A stretch of 64,000 nucleotides of DNA from Triglochin maritima (GCA_963682175.1 OY821787.1:11014501-11078500); one strand, 5' to 3'; counted from the first letter of the stretch, positions 49,395 to 60,082 are shown. Notes: a model not told the origin generated them from the sequence alone. Numbers and translations: made by a program.

Positions 49395-49515
49395 AAGGAA
49401 AACTTGATTGTCTATGCACCAAGTGACTCAATCTCTGGAAAAAAAGTTACATTATGACATTCTCTGAAAAATATGTTTATATTTCCCATTCTATCCAAAA
49501 TACCCCTGCAAAAAC
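49395..49515. repeat. Orphan copy of the MULE-like terminal repeat
   Basis: AAGGAAAACTTGATTGTCTATG to CAAAATACCCC resembles the left terminal inverted repeat at 51008-51130 in the same orientation, somewhat diverged. No matching right end was found nearby, so it may belong to a second, broken element that includes the tandem array to its right. Confidence 0.5.
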
Positions 49516-49579
49516 ATGATAATTCTCTTTCTCCCTCTTTCTATCTCTCTCTCTCTGACTTTCAACCCTCAAATTGTGC

Positions 49580-49930
49580 GGTGAACAATTCTCTATACCT
49601 AAATGATTCGAATTCTGTTCGTCATAAAACGTCCTAAAAAATCGTGCAATGAAAAGTAATGTTTTTTCAAAAAATCTAAATTATCAAAGTCATATCGAGT
49701 ATATCGAGTTTACAGTTCTTCACACTTGAACGATTCGAATTTCGTCTCTCATAAAATGTATTCGAAAATCGTGCGGTGAAAAGTAGCATTTTTTTTTCAA
49801 AAAATCTACATTATCGAGGTCCTATCGCACTTATCGAATACATCGAGCCTATCGAGTTTACAGTTCTCCACATTCAAACGATTCGAATTCTGTTTATCAT
49901 AAAACATCCTAAAAATTCGTGCGGTGAAAA
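49580..49930. repeat. Degenerate tandem repeat, ~130-146 bp units
   Basis: ACGATTCGAATTCTGT-like blocks recur at about 49602, 49731 and 49877, each followed by CATAAAACGTCCTAAAA and TCGTGCGGTGAAAA sequences. It merges into the next array through shared TATCGAG words. Confidence 0.65.
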
Positions 49931-50665
49931 CGACATCGAGTTCCATCGAGTCTTTGTCGAGCCTTATCGAGCTTACATGCAAAAGTAATCGAGCCTATCG
50001 AGCACAACAATCACGTCCTTATCGAACTCATATCGAGCTCATTGAGCTCCGTTCGAAACACAAAAGATTGGTCTGACTTCCATCGATTCAATCCACTCCA
50101 CAAAACACTCAGTCTAATCCTATCGAGCTCACATGCAAAAGTAATCGAGTCTATCGAGAACAACAATCGCGTCATTATCGACCTCATATCGAGTTCATCG
50201 AGTTTCGTTGGAAACGCAGAAGAACAGTTCGACTTCCATCGATTCAATACACTCCACAAAACACTCAGTCTAATCCTATCGAGCACACATGCAAAAGTAA
50301 TTGAGCCTATCGAGCAGAACAATCACGCCTTATCGAACTCATATCGAGCTTCGTTGGAAACGCAGAAGATCGGTCCGACTTCCATCGATTCAATACACTC
50401 CACAAAACACTCAGTCTAATCCTATCAAGCTCACATGCAAAAGTAATCGAGCCGATCGAGCACAACAATCGCGTCCTTATTGAACTCATATCGAGCTTCG
50501 TTGGAAACACAGAAGATCGGTCTGACTTCCATCGATTCAATACACTCCACAAAACACTCAGTCTAACCCTATCGAGCTCACATGTAAAAGTAATCGAGTC
50601 TACCAAGCACAACAATCGCGTCCTCATCGAATTCATATCGAGTTTCGTTGGAAACACAGAAGATC
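49930..50665. repeat. TCGAG-rich tandem array, ~146-156 bp units
   Basis: The landmark CAAAACACTCAGTCTAA begins at 50101, 50257, 50403 and 50550, periods 156, 146 and 147 bp. Units contain TATCGAGCTCACATGC, ATCGAGC and GACTTCCATCGATTC. About 4.5 copies are present. Frames on both strands stay open for over 100 codons, but this follows from the repeat and not from coding. Confidence 0.85.
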
Positions 50666-50819
50666 GTATTGTTGGATTGTAGATTTAAACCATGAGGACG
50701 TAACTGTTACTTTTATTCCCCAACTTCTATTTCAACGTCATCTACGTTATATCTCAACTACGAACACACACTGGACTAGATTTGATCTACAATATGATGG
50801 TTTAGTAGTAGATCATCAA

Positions 50820-50895
50820 GTTATATATCTATATGTATATACATATATATACACATATACATATATATACATATATATATGTGTGTGTGTGTTTT
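50820..50895. repeat. AT/TG microsatellite
   Basis: Alternating TATATA, CATATA and TGTGTG sequence with internal symmetry, able to form cruciform or Z-like structures. No gene. Confidence 0.8.
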
Positions 50896-51007
50896 CCACA
50901 AACATGCTTGTGTGACTAAGTTGTGTTTGGATGCATGACTTCAACATTTTGAAATTCCACTTTTATAAAAAAATTGTTTACCAAATTTCATGTTAAGAGG
51001 TATAATT

Positions 51008-52243
51008 TTAAAAGGAAAAATTAACTTTCTATGACTCAAGTAACCCAACCTCTGCAAAAAAGCTCCCACTTTGACATCATTTGAAAATATGCTTATCTTT
51101 CCACTTCTTCCCATAATACCCTTGACTATCTCGTGAGACCACTAACATGGAACAACTTATGTCTGCTTTGTTGGGATTGATCATTAATGACGCTGATATG
51201 CCCTTTACAGGATGAACTCGATATGCACTCGATAGTGGTTATATAATTTAGTCGACCCACAACACGATAGCGGTTCCATTTCCCACTTTGACTCAAATAA
51301 ATGGTGTTTCTCTATTTTAAAATTGTTTCAGAATTCGATAGAGTTCGATGGTACTCGACGATACGCGATAATAACGCAGTCGATGTGTATTCTCGATAGT
51401 TATACTTTGCTATGGTTCGATTGAACTCAATATGTCTTATACAGAAAAGTCGACATGAGCTCGATGACGCTCAATAGTCAACATGATAAATGTTCACATG
51501 TCGAAGTGAAACGTCTCATGATGGGACGGGTCATTATTATGCGAAGAGACGCAACCGTTCGACATTCTTTCCTTTTGAGAGGACACAACCTTTTATGCGA
51601 AGATGCGCAACCTTTATTACAGGGTCTATAAAATCAGAGTTTAGGGTGTCTTCCATTTAGTTGTGTATTCAATCCCTTCCCAAGTCCCAACTAAATATAT
51701 TTGATTCGTCTCTTCCACCCAAAAATGGCCTTCCAACACAATGACCCAGACTACTCATCTGACGAAGCTGAGCACATCGTCGGTGGACCAATATGGGGAG
51801 GCTATCACCCCATACCGGGAGTGCCCTATCACACTAGTAGGTGCGGGCTGAAGGCAACAGAGTTGTGGTCCAACACTTCGAACAAGATTAGCAAGAAGTT
51901 CTACGTCTGTGGCTCCTCGGAGCCAACCCGTCACTGTCGGTACTTCGTCTGGGACGATGGAACACCGATACCACTATTTGTTACATTGTTGTGGGTCGAC
52001 TAAATTATCGAACCACAATCGAGTGCATATCGAACTCATCATGTAAATGACATATCAATGTCATCAATGATCAATCCCAACAAAGCAGACATAAGTTGTT
52101 CCATGTTAGCGGTCCTATGAGATAGTCAGATGTATTTTGGGAAGAAGTGAAATATAAACATATTTTTCAAAGGATGCCAAAGTGAGGGTCTTTTTGTAGA
52201 GGTTGGGTCACTCGAGGCATAGAAAGTCAAAATTTCCTTTTAA
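51008..52243. mobile_element. Small MULE-like element with ~255-bp inverted repeats and a GRF-finger ORF
   Basis: 51008-51263 and 51988-52243 are inverted copies, about 80 percent identical by eye. They share TAAAAGGAAA at the outer ends and TAGTCGACCCAC at the inner ends. Long terminal repeats of this kind are typical of Mutator-like elements. No transposase is encoded. The 725-bp interior carries a short zinc-finger ORF, the layout of a gene-fragment-carrying (Pack-MULE) element. A second short element abuts its right end and obscures the target duplication. Confidence 0.7.
51725..52003 (+). CDS. GRF-type zinc-finger-like small protein
   Basis: 92 residues from ATG 51725 (MAFQHNDPDYSSDEAEHI). 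An earlier in-frame ATG at 51701 is possible, but MAFQ better fits the leader. The core CGLKATELW-N14-YVCGSSEPTRHCRYFVWDDG matches the GRF finger pattern (CG, then FYxC, then CxxFxWDD). One of the four expected Cys is Ser (SRCG). GRF fingers bind single-stranded or structured nucleic acid in known proteins. The last codons (VD and stop) come from the right terminal repeat, suggesting a captured fragment truncated by the element. Expression is unknown. Confidence 0.6.
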   Translation: MAFQHNDPDYSSDEAEHIVGGPIWGGYHPIPGVPYHTSRCGLKATELWSNTSNKISKKFYVCGSSEPTRHCRYFVWDDGTPIPLFVTLLWVD

Positions 52244-52991
52244 GGGGGTGTTTGTGCACAGGAAATCATTATAAAATGGATTCTGTGGTCAAAGGGAAAA
52301 CAATAGAAAATAGAAACCAGAGGAAATTAGTTTTCCTTTGACCAAGATTCTGTTATTTGTGTAAGTCACTGGAATCTACTGGAAAATAAAAAAACTGAAT
52401 TAATTAACTGTCATTTTCGGAAATTGTTATTATCTATAAATGTTGTATATATAAATGTATAATTTTATTGTGAAGAGTATGTTATACGTTAACATTTAAA
52501 TAGACATTACACATTTTAGTTTAATTTAACTTAAAAATGTGATGCATTAATTATATATTATATACATATATCTCTTGTGGAATAGTAAAATTATATATTT
52601 TAGAATTTTATTTTAACAAGACAATATAAAGTTCAAGATGTATTCTTAATCTCTATTATCTAGCTTATGATATAATTTTGTAACATATTGTCATGATTTT
52701 TGTAAAGATAATTTAATTTTAAAAATATGATTTTAATGTTTTTGTAGTTAAGTTTTTGTGTTATAAAAATAATTATCAAATAAGTTTGATAGATGTGACA
52801 TTTTTTACAACTTTTTTGCATTTTCCGTTGGTTTCCTGCAAGGGGTGTGAGAAATTGAGGGAAAAGATTTCAGTAAATTTTGGATTGTAAAGGGAAACAG
52901 AGAGAAAATATTTTCATTTTACAAGACTGACACAAATACCAAAGAGAATCTGTTTTCTTTTCCCTATGTTTTCAGATGCACAAACACCCTC
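52244..52991. mobile_element. Short non-autonomous DNA transposon with GGGTGTTTGTGCA ends
   Basis: The left end GGGGGTGTTTGTGCACAGG and right end TGCACAAACACCCTC are inverted copies. The ~750-bp AT-rich interior has no coding frame. Beyond its right end, TTAATGAAATTC-like sequence may continue the inverted repeat of the adjacent MULE-like element, so it may have landed inside that repeat. The duplication was not resolved. Confidence 0.6.
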
Positions 52992-53494
52992 TAAAACTTC
53001 ATTCAACTTAATGAAATTCAGTCATTCAAATTAATTTGTCATCCAGAGTACCCTTTCTTTTCCATTGGAGGTTCTTAGAGCATCATTAACAGCGCCTGGG
53101 CAGTTTCTTTCTCAGCCACGTCAGCTTCTCTCTCCGCCACGTCAGCACAAACCAACCCCCTACGAAATCCTTAACCATTATCCAATGAGTCCTTATACAC
53201 GGCCGCACGCGTCCCGGACGCGGCTGATGTGGCATCTAGTCAGCTGTTCAGTTAGCCAAAAGTAAAGCGCGTGTTTTTTCGAAAAATGGAAAAACCCCCG
53301 TGGCTTTCGTGCGATGGTTCCCTTTCTGACGCATCGATAAGACCGGGAAAGGACATCATACCGGCGCCTATTCACATCCCAAGTTGCGAAAGAAAACCAA
53401 ATCCGTTTCTAATCTTTCTCACATTCCCTTTCTCAACTTTTCTCCGATTCATCACTCCAGTTCTTTTTCGTAACCCTAGATATCCGTCGACGAC

Positions 53495-54259
53495 ATGGAT
53501 TCTCCACGTCAAGATTCTCCTTCGGGGGTGGTGGTGCACCAGGTTTGTCGTTTTAACCGTAACATTGAATTGCGATACTTTAAAAAGGAATGTTCTCATA
53601 CGGTTGGTGTCTTCTTAGACTTCTACGCATTACTTCCAACCCTCCAAATGTTCGTGCACCCCAATAGAGAAAGTCTTTGGGAAGATGAAGGACGCAGAGA
53701 AAGATGCCTTCCGGGCTACCCCCATTGGTCACTTCATCACCCTCTCCAACGTTCCTGTCGATAATGATATTATCGATTGGTTCGTGGAACACTATGACCC
53801 CGAGGAGGTGTGGTTGAGGATCAACTCTGGGGTAGTACACTTCACGGCCGAAGACGTTGCCCTAATTTTGGGGCTCAGATTACATGGGAAGGCTGTAAGG
53901 ATGCATCTAAAGGAAGTCGCAACCCGACAGTGGGAGATTTTGAACAACACCCAACTTTCTGCCCAGATGATGGCTACGAGATATGTGGGCGATGAGGAGG
54001 AGGAGTACGTCCGACTACTCTTTTGTTACATCTTCAGCCATTTTTTGTTCTGCGATGACACCCATCGAACAAAAATTTGGTTCCTCGACCACTTGGCCGA
54101 CTTGAATCGGCTACACAAGTACGCGTGAGCCGAGGCTGTTCACGAGGCAATTGTGAAAGGCCTAGAGAAGGCCAACCAGGATCTACGCGCTAGGAGATCT
54201 ACCAGTTCTTCTATTTTAAGAAGGGGATACGTCGATGGGTGTGTTGCTGTACTACAGGA
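53495..54259 (+). pseudogene. Plant-mobile-domain-like N-terminal part of a Ulp1-type transposon gene
   Basis: Starts MDSPRQDSPSG and contains CRFNRNIELRYFKK and VFLDFYALLPTLQMFVHPNRESLW, then shifts frame near 53683 into DAEKDAFRATPIGHFI, IIDWFVEHYDPEE and FTAEDVALILGLRLHG. This is the mobile-domain pattern common in plant transposon-derived proteins. The in-frame TGA at 54126-54128 sits where Trp or Arg is expected, after which the frame continues (AEAVHEAIVKGLEKAN to VLQEW) up to a minisatellite. The frameshift and stop make it a pseudogene unless unusually spliced. The Ulp1 part lies 8 kb downstream, split by the Sirevirus. Confidence 0.75.
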
Positions 54260-55235
54260 ATGGTTGTTCCCTTTTAGAAATGAGTTTTTCATTTTTAGGT
54301 AAGAGTTTGTCCGTTTTAAGTGGCTGTTTATCCTTTTTAAGTTATGCTTGTTCCTTTTTATGTTATACTTGTTCCTTTTTAAGTTGTGTTTGTTCCTTTT
54401 TAAAGTATTGTTTGTTCCTTTTTATTTATGTTGTTTTTCCTTTTTAAGTTTTGTCCTCTTTTAGGACTGTTTGTTCCTTTTTAAGATATGTTTGTTCCTT
54501 TTTAAGTTATGCTTGTTCCTTTTTATGTTAGGTTTGTTCCTTTTCAAGTTGCGTTTGTTCCTTTATAAGTTATGCTTGTTCCTTTTTAAGTGGCCGTTTA
54601 TCCTTTTTAAGTTATGCTTGTTCATTTTTATGTTATACTTGTTCCTTTTTAAGTTATGCTTATTCCTTTTTATGTTAGGTTTGTTCCTTTTTAAGTTGCG
54701 TTTGTTCCCTTTTAAAGTGTTGTTTGTTCCTTTTTATTTATGTTTGTTCTTTTTTAAGTTGTTGTTTTTCCTTTTTCTGTTTTATTCTCTTTAAGGACTG
54801 TTTGTTCATTTTTAAGTTATGCTTGTTTCTTTTTATGTTAGGTTTGTTCCTTTTTAAGTTGCGTTTGTTCCTTTATAAGTTATGTTTGTTCCTTTTTAAG
54901 TGGTTGTTTATCCTTTTTAAGTTATGCTTGTTCTTTTTTAAGTGGTTGTTTATCCTTTTTAAGTTATGCTTGTTCCTTTTTATATTATACTTGTTCCTTT
55001 TTAAGTTGCGTTTGTTCCTTTTTAAAGTGTTGTTTGTTCCTTTTTATTTATGTTTGTTCATTTTTAAGTTGTTGTTTTTCCTTTTTCCGATTTGTCCTCT
55101 TTAAGGACTGTTTGTTCCTTTTTAAGATAGGTTTGCTCCTTTTTAAGTTATGCTTGTTCCTTTTTAAGTTGCGTTTCTTTCTTTATAAGTTATGTTTCTT
55201 CCTTTTTAGGTAACTGTTTTTTATTCCGTTTCTCC
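54260..55235 (+). repeat. 21-bp minisatellite, core TGTTCCTTTTTAAGT
   Basis: Dozens of ~21-bp units (CTTGTTCCTTTTTAAGTTATG and variants). Because 21 is a multiple of three, frames stay open and read as CLFLFKL heptads, which explains the long hydrophobic ORFs. Similar boundary words, CAGGAATGGTTGT at the left and TAGGTATGGCTGT at the right, flank it. It probably occupies or replaced an intron between VLQ and VWLCEKF of the host gene. Confidence 0.88.
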
Positions 55236-55720
55236 TTCTTAGGTATGGCTGTGCGAGAAGTTCAACCTGGAAGAGCCTAAAATGGGTGGCCATCCTAGGT
55301 GGAACCGTTGGTCGAGCATGTTTGGAAAACGGCTCATACTGAAGAAATGGGAGGAACGGGGCATCACCCTTTAAAAAATTTACACGGGCAAATTCAATCA
55401 GACTCAGCCGACGACCCTTACGCAGAAATAAAGGGAAATCATTGGACTGGCTGAAAAAACTCAGCCAAACCCTACGAACAAATAGTGTTTGCCAATCAAC
55501 AAGCACCAAACCAAGGCTACAATTGAGGGACTGCAGTATCCCTCGGGACCCACTGCTTCAAGAATTGGAGCTTGCAGGGTTGAAGACAAAGTGGCTACAA
55601 GCGGAAGTTGCCTTGAATGAGGCAAATGAAGATGTTAAGAGGCTGAATGAGGAACTAAGAAAGTACCGGGAGGAAAATGAGACCCTCAAGGAAGAGATTG
55701 CATCTCTTTGAGGATATGGT
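55236..55720 (+). pseudogene. Middle part of the Ulp1-type transposon gene
   Basis: Resumes the protein as VWLCEKFNLEEPKMGGHPRWNRWSSMFGKR, a segment typical of these genes, followed by TAA near 55372 and further stops. It ends in a leucine-rich coil (LQAEVALNEANEDVKRLNEELRKYREENETLKEE). Frames change at least once. Confidence 0.6.
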
Positions 55721-55728
55721 ATACAAGG

Positions 55729-56217
55729 TGGAGAAGAAGGGAGAGAAGGGGATTATAGGGATGAAGAGCAAGAAAGAGAGGAGGAGAATAGGAGGGAAAG
55801 AGAGGATGAGATTGAGAGGGAGAGGGAGAGAGAAAAAGAAGAGGGCAGGAGAAAGGAGGAGAAAAAGAGAGAGGAGAAGGAAAGAGAAGAGAAGAGTAAA
55901 GAGGAGGAAAGAGAGCGAGAGAGAAAGAGAAGAGAAGAGAAGAGGAAAGAGGAGGAAAGAGAGAAGAGAAGAGGCAAGAGGAGAAAAGGAGAGGAGAGGG
56001 AAAGAGAAGAGAAGAGGCAAGAGGAGGAAAAAGAGAAGCAGAGGGAGAGAGAACAGAAGAGGATAGAGGAGGAGAAAAAGAGAGAGGGAAAGAGAAAAGC
56101 AGTTACAAGAGGAGGAAAAAGAGAAAGAGAGGGAGAGAGAACAGAACAGGATACAAGAGGAAAAGAGGAGGGAGGAAGAGGAAAGAGGGAGGAAAGAAGA
56201 CCAGAAGAAGAGGAGGC
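55729..56217 (+). repeat. Half-kilobase polypurine (GA-rich) tract encoding Lys/Glu/Arg repeats
   Basis: Almost every base on the plus strand is A or G, with AGAGAGG, GGAGGAAA and AAGAGA words. Any frame reads as charged Arg/Lys/Glu repeats, and such a region normally links the mobile domain to the Ulp1 domain. It can in principle form triplex DNA. A Sirevirus inserted at its right end (GAGGC), and the charged coding sequence resumes at 61616. Confidence 0.8.
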
Positions 56218-57748
56218 TGTAGGATCGTGTGGGTTATGGGTCCACTAATCACTATTAATCTAATCCACAATTCTCTACTTGATTAAGCAATCAAATGCGC
56301 AGCGGAATAATAAACAAAACAATCAAGTAAAGGAATCGAAAAGACAATGCAAACCACACAAGAAGACACGCCGGATTTACAGAGGTTCGGCCGCGCCTAC
56401 GTCCTCTCTTGCAAGCCCCTCTTGAATCTCCGTTCGAGCCCCTCTTGCGTCTTTACTATGCCTCCCCGTTCCGGGCCGGGAGCAACGCCTTTACAATTCT
56501 TCAAGCTCGCGAACAACCCTCGCCGAGCTTGGCACCACCTCTCACAAACCGAGAGAATCACTTCGGGCTTTCACCGAAGTCCTTGCTTCTTTGTCTTGGG
56601 CTTTCACCAAGACCCTTGCTCTCTTTACAACAAATGTAACTTGAGTGGAACTCACTCTCTAATTGAGCACAACAATTGCTAGATTGATTGTATGATGAAT
56701 GATGTGGAAATTAGGCTTTGGATGGCTAATTTGGAGCTTTGAGGTTGTGGAAAATCTCACTATAAGTTTGACACTTTTGAGTTGTGAAATCTTGTGGAAA
56801 ACTAAGTGTGAACCTCTATTTATAAGCTCCTAAAGTTTTCTAGCCGTTTGGACAAGATTTGATTGGGTTTTGTGCAAGATACATAAGTCAGAAAATCGGG
56901 CTGCAAATCTGTCCAGAAACGGTCGACCGAAAAGGTGAAACGGTCGACCGAACGCTTGGGTTTGATAAGGATACGGTCGACCGAAATATGAATAGATCGA
57001 CCGAACACTTAAGTCTATTAAGAACACGGTCGACCGAACAGGGTTACCGGTCGACCGACTAAGCGTTTCGGTAGAGGGAAAATTGGATCGGTCGAACGAA
57101 ATCGTAACGACCGATAGCAGGGAATTCTTGACAAGGTTAAACGGTCGACCGAACTTGGCACATGGTTCGACCGTTTGGTTAAGTATATGGAGGTGTATAT
57201 AGTTTTAATACGAATACGACCGTTGGGCATATACGACAAGAATAACGGTCGGAACAGTAAGTTCAAACGGTCGACCGAAAGATATGGTGCGGTCGACCGA
57301 AACTAGACAGGGAAACACAAACTGGATAACTTGATCATCCGGTCGACCGAACGGCATGTTGCGGTCGACCGAATGTGGGCATACAGTTAGGGTTCAGATT
57401 TAGTGTTTTCCGATCTAAGTTTGGGTGATCTATTGAAGTCCAAATAATGTGAAATTTCGTGTGTGACTTCTATAGGGAACCTATTGTGTATGTGATTGGT
57501 TTTTAACTCTTGTATGCTCAATTTTCACATGTTCCTAAGACTCAAAATAAATCAACATTACATGTCTTCGATTTAGCTTTAATTACATGTCTTGACTTCA
57601 TTTCCTTCTTTCTTGAGTCTTGATCACATGTAGAGGTTAGCACAATACAATATACATGCAATGCAATATTTGTGCTACTCTACATCATCATAATTAAGAT
57701 TAGGTTAATTAAATCATCAACACATAGATTAAGGCCAAAAAGCCAACA
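56218..57748 (-). repeat. 3' LTR of gag-only Sirevirus
   Basis: Reads TGTTGGC to CCTACA on the minus strand, followed inside by the polypurine tract AAAAAGGGGGAGAT (57749-57762). A TATA box TATAAATAG lies at 56816-56824. Its U3 carries the CGGTCGACCG array. Confidence 0.95.
56920..57371. promoter_or_regulatory. Paired CGGTCGACCG array in the gag-only element
   Basis: Starts at 56920/56941, 56974/56994, 57027/57048, 57089/57104, 57142/57164, 57246/57268/57290 and 57340/57362. Spacings are 21, 20, 21, 15, 22, 22, 22 and 22 bp. Ten decamers are perfect. It lies 100-550 bp upstream of the TATA box, the same position as in the larger Sirevirus. The rest of the LTR sequence differs substantially from that element. 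Confidence 0.75.
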
Positions 57749-57762
57749 ATCTCCCCCTTTTT

Positions 57763-58380
57763 GATGATGGCAACCTATATCTTAATTCTATCTAAATACA
57801 TGGAATTTGTATATGTAAACTATGCATATTAATGCTCCTCCTATGGATGTGCATAGTTTTTGTTCAATTTTATGCCAAATTCCAAGTTACCCCCTTAATT
57901 ATCTCTCCCCCTTTGACATCATCAAAAATAATAATTATTTAAGACTTTAAGCATAGAATTTGGATGTCTTGTAATGAAGTTGCTCCCCCTAAATTTTTTC
58001 ACTTCATTATTCTAATAAAAGATATAACATTTAAGCTCCCCCTATCAATAAGGCTAAATGGAAACTATGAGTATGATTCAAGTTAAGTTCAATTTAGTTT
58101 CAATTTAAGCCTTATTCTAACATCCATTTACAATATGACATTTAATATCAATGGATGTGATAAATGATTTGCAATGAATGGGGTATATGATTTGCAATGA
58201 ATTAAACTATATGATATGTCAATTAAGCATATGAAGCTAGATTAGAGCTAATTTAACATGAATTGAATAGATAAGAATTTATACCAATGTTGAATTCGAA
58301 TTTAGCTCCAATCTCATTTGGTGATGCAACCGGATTTGAATTTGACTCTTGAGCTCACCCGGTCACCACCAATCTCCTCC
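57763..58380 (-). other. Untranslated 3' region of gag-only element with extra polypurine tracts
   Basis: GGGGGAG/GGGGAGC cores recur near 57893, 57904, 57981 and 58036. No trace of pol is visible between gag and the LTR. Confidence 0.75.
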
Positions 58381-60030
58381 TCAAGCTCCTACAAGAGTAG
58401 ATTTGGGTACCCAAACAACTTTGGGTCCTTGAACATTAGCTTTTGGGATCCAAACCATTTTGGTTTTGGGTGCCCACACACTTGAGGAACTATGGTTAAT
58501 GAACATATGCTTACCATTTAGAGTAGTGTGAGATACATGGTTTTTCAATTTAAAATTGTAACCTAAATCATGTTTTTGTAAAGATTGCCTTTGACTACCT
58601 AATAGCATGTTAAGCATATGAGTTCCATTAGTGAATCTTTCTAAATCTTTTCTTAATTGCAAGTTAGAAGCTTGAAGATTTAGTTGATCACAATCTATAG
58701 GTGTTGCTCTTAATTTTTCAAGATTTGATGCATTCTTTTCAAATTTAGCAATCACCTCATTCTTATCATTTATACATGTATCAATTTGGCTTTGGAGATC
58801 TTTGATTAACTTTCTAGCATTCTTGTTTTTATCACATATGATCTCATATTGTTTAACTAAATCATGGAATGCATTTTGAAGTTCATCATAAGAATAAGTT
58901 TCTTCTTTAGAACATGAACTATCACTAGCATATGATTTAGATGAGAAAGAATGTGATCTACTAGAGTAAGAGTTAGAGGATACCTCACTTCCTTCATCTT
59001 GAATTGCCATGTAGCACATATGTGCATATTCCTTTGTTGATGAAGGTGTGGTTGATTTGGATGATGATGAAGACGATGAATCGTCCCAAGTAGCCTTGTG
59101 AGCTTCCAACCTCTTCTCTTTTCTCTTACTTTTCTCCTTTTCTTTTCTCCTCTCCCTTCTCTCCTTTTTCTTCTCCCCTTCTCTCCTCTCATTTTCACTC
59201 TCCTCCCTCTCTTTTTCTTTTTCTCTTTTCTCACTTGTTCTACCTCTTCTTTCATTCTTTTCTCCCGTATCTCTCTTGAGGTATTTGAAGAAGTCTTTGG
59301 CTAAGACCTCAATGTCCTCTTCTTCCACTCTTCTTGGCTCATCAAGGTTTGCATGTAATGCCAAGGTGGATATCTTCTTGGTGGCTTCCTTCTCCTTCCG
59401 ATGATTGATTTGAAGTTCATAAGCCATCAAGTTTCCAATTAATTCCTCCATTTTGAGTTGGGAAAGATCGTGTGCTTCTTCAATTGCAACCACTTTATCT
59501 TCCCAATCGTGGCTTAACGACCGGAGGAATTTCCTTGTCATCTCTCCTTCATTTAATCTTCTTCCAAGAACCAAAAGAGAGTTAGTGATATCGGTGAAGC
59601 GAGTGTTCATTTTGCTTATGTTCTCACCGATATGCATAGAAAAAATCTCATATTTATGCATGAGGGGACTAATGCGGGTTTCCTTAGTTTTGCTATCCCC
59701 CTCATGATGCATTTGCAATCTATGCCATATTTCATATGCACTAATACAACCCCTAATTCTATTGTATTCACCCTCATTTAGCCCACAATATAGAATGTTC
59801 ATTATCTTTGAGTTCATCTCAATTTCTTTCATTTTGGGCCTAGTGAGTGAATCTAATTCATCTTCATTTGGTGGTGTGTATGGATTTTGGAGAAACATCC
59901 AATACTTAAGGTCATTTGATATTAAAAAGATTTTCATCCTATTTTTCCAATAATCATAGTTTGACCCATTAAGCAATGGAGGTCTAGTGGTGCATAATCC
60001 TTCTATGTGATTAGATGATGTAGAAGCCAT
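58381..60030 (-). CDS. gag: Gag protein of non-autonomous Sirevirus, without zinc knuckle
   Basis: 549 codons from ATG 60028-60030 (MASTSSNHIEGLCTTRPPLLNG). An upstream in-frame ATG at 60069 gives 13 more residues, but the chosen start matches the gag of the larger element. The capsid-like region is homologous to it (YWKNRMKIFL, FLRSLSHDWEDKVVAIEEAHDLSQLKMEELIGNLMAYELQI). Where the other gag has CYECNKTGHMKKDC, this one has a Lys/Glu/Arg-rich tract with no CCHC. The WAPK/WIPK/WVPK motifs at the end are kept. RNA packaging may use the basic tract. Confidence 0.93.
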   Translation of the reverse strand: MASTSSNHIEGLCTTRPPLLNGSNYDYWKNRMKIFLISNDLKYWMFLQNPYTPPNEDELDSLTRPKMKEIEMNSKIMNILYCGLNEGEYNRIRGCISAYEIWHRLQMHHEGDSKTKETRISPLMHKYEIFSMHIGENISKMNTRFTDITNSLLVLGRRLNEGEMTRKFLRSLSHDWEDKVVAIEEAHDLSQLKMEELIGNLMAYELQINHRKEKEATKKISTLALHANLDEPRRVEEEDIEVLAKDFFKYLKRDTGEKNERRGRTSEKREKEKEREESENERREGEKKKERRERRKEKEKSKRKEKRLEAHKATWDDSSSSSSSKSTTPSSTKEYAHMCYMAIQDEGSEVSSNSYSSRSHSFSSKSYASDSSCSKEETYSYDELQNAFHDLVKQYEIICDKNKNARKLIKDLQSQIDTCINDKNEVIAKFEKNASNLEKLRATPIDCDQLNLQASNLQLRKDLERFTNGTHMLNMLLGSQRQSLQKHDLGYNFKLKNHVSHTTLNGKHMFINHSSSSVWAPKTKMVWIPKANVQGPKVVWVPKSTLVGA

Positions 60031-60069
60031 GCTAAATAATACGATTAAGTATGAGAATTTAGCTAACAA

Positions 60070-60082
60070 GGCTCTGATACCA
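60070..60082 (-). other. Primer-binding site of gag-only element
   Basis: TGGTATCAGAGCC on the minus strand, two bases from the 5' LTR, complementary to initiator Met-tRNA. Confidence 0.9.

Noticed and set aside
49960..50657. Overlapping ORFs of 100-125 codons on both strands
   Set aside because: They follow the 147-bp tandem array and have no domain or codon signal.
53271..53618. 115-codon ORF near the start of the Ulp1-type gene
   Set aside because: Out of frame with the mobile-domain-like sequence and without recognisable features.
54471..55104. Hydrophobic ORFs with CLFLFKL repeats suggesting a membrane protein
   Set aside because: They are translations of the 21-bp minisatellite, whose length is a multiple of three. 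The same happens on the other strand at 62851-63403.
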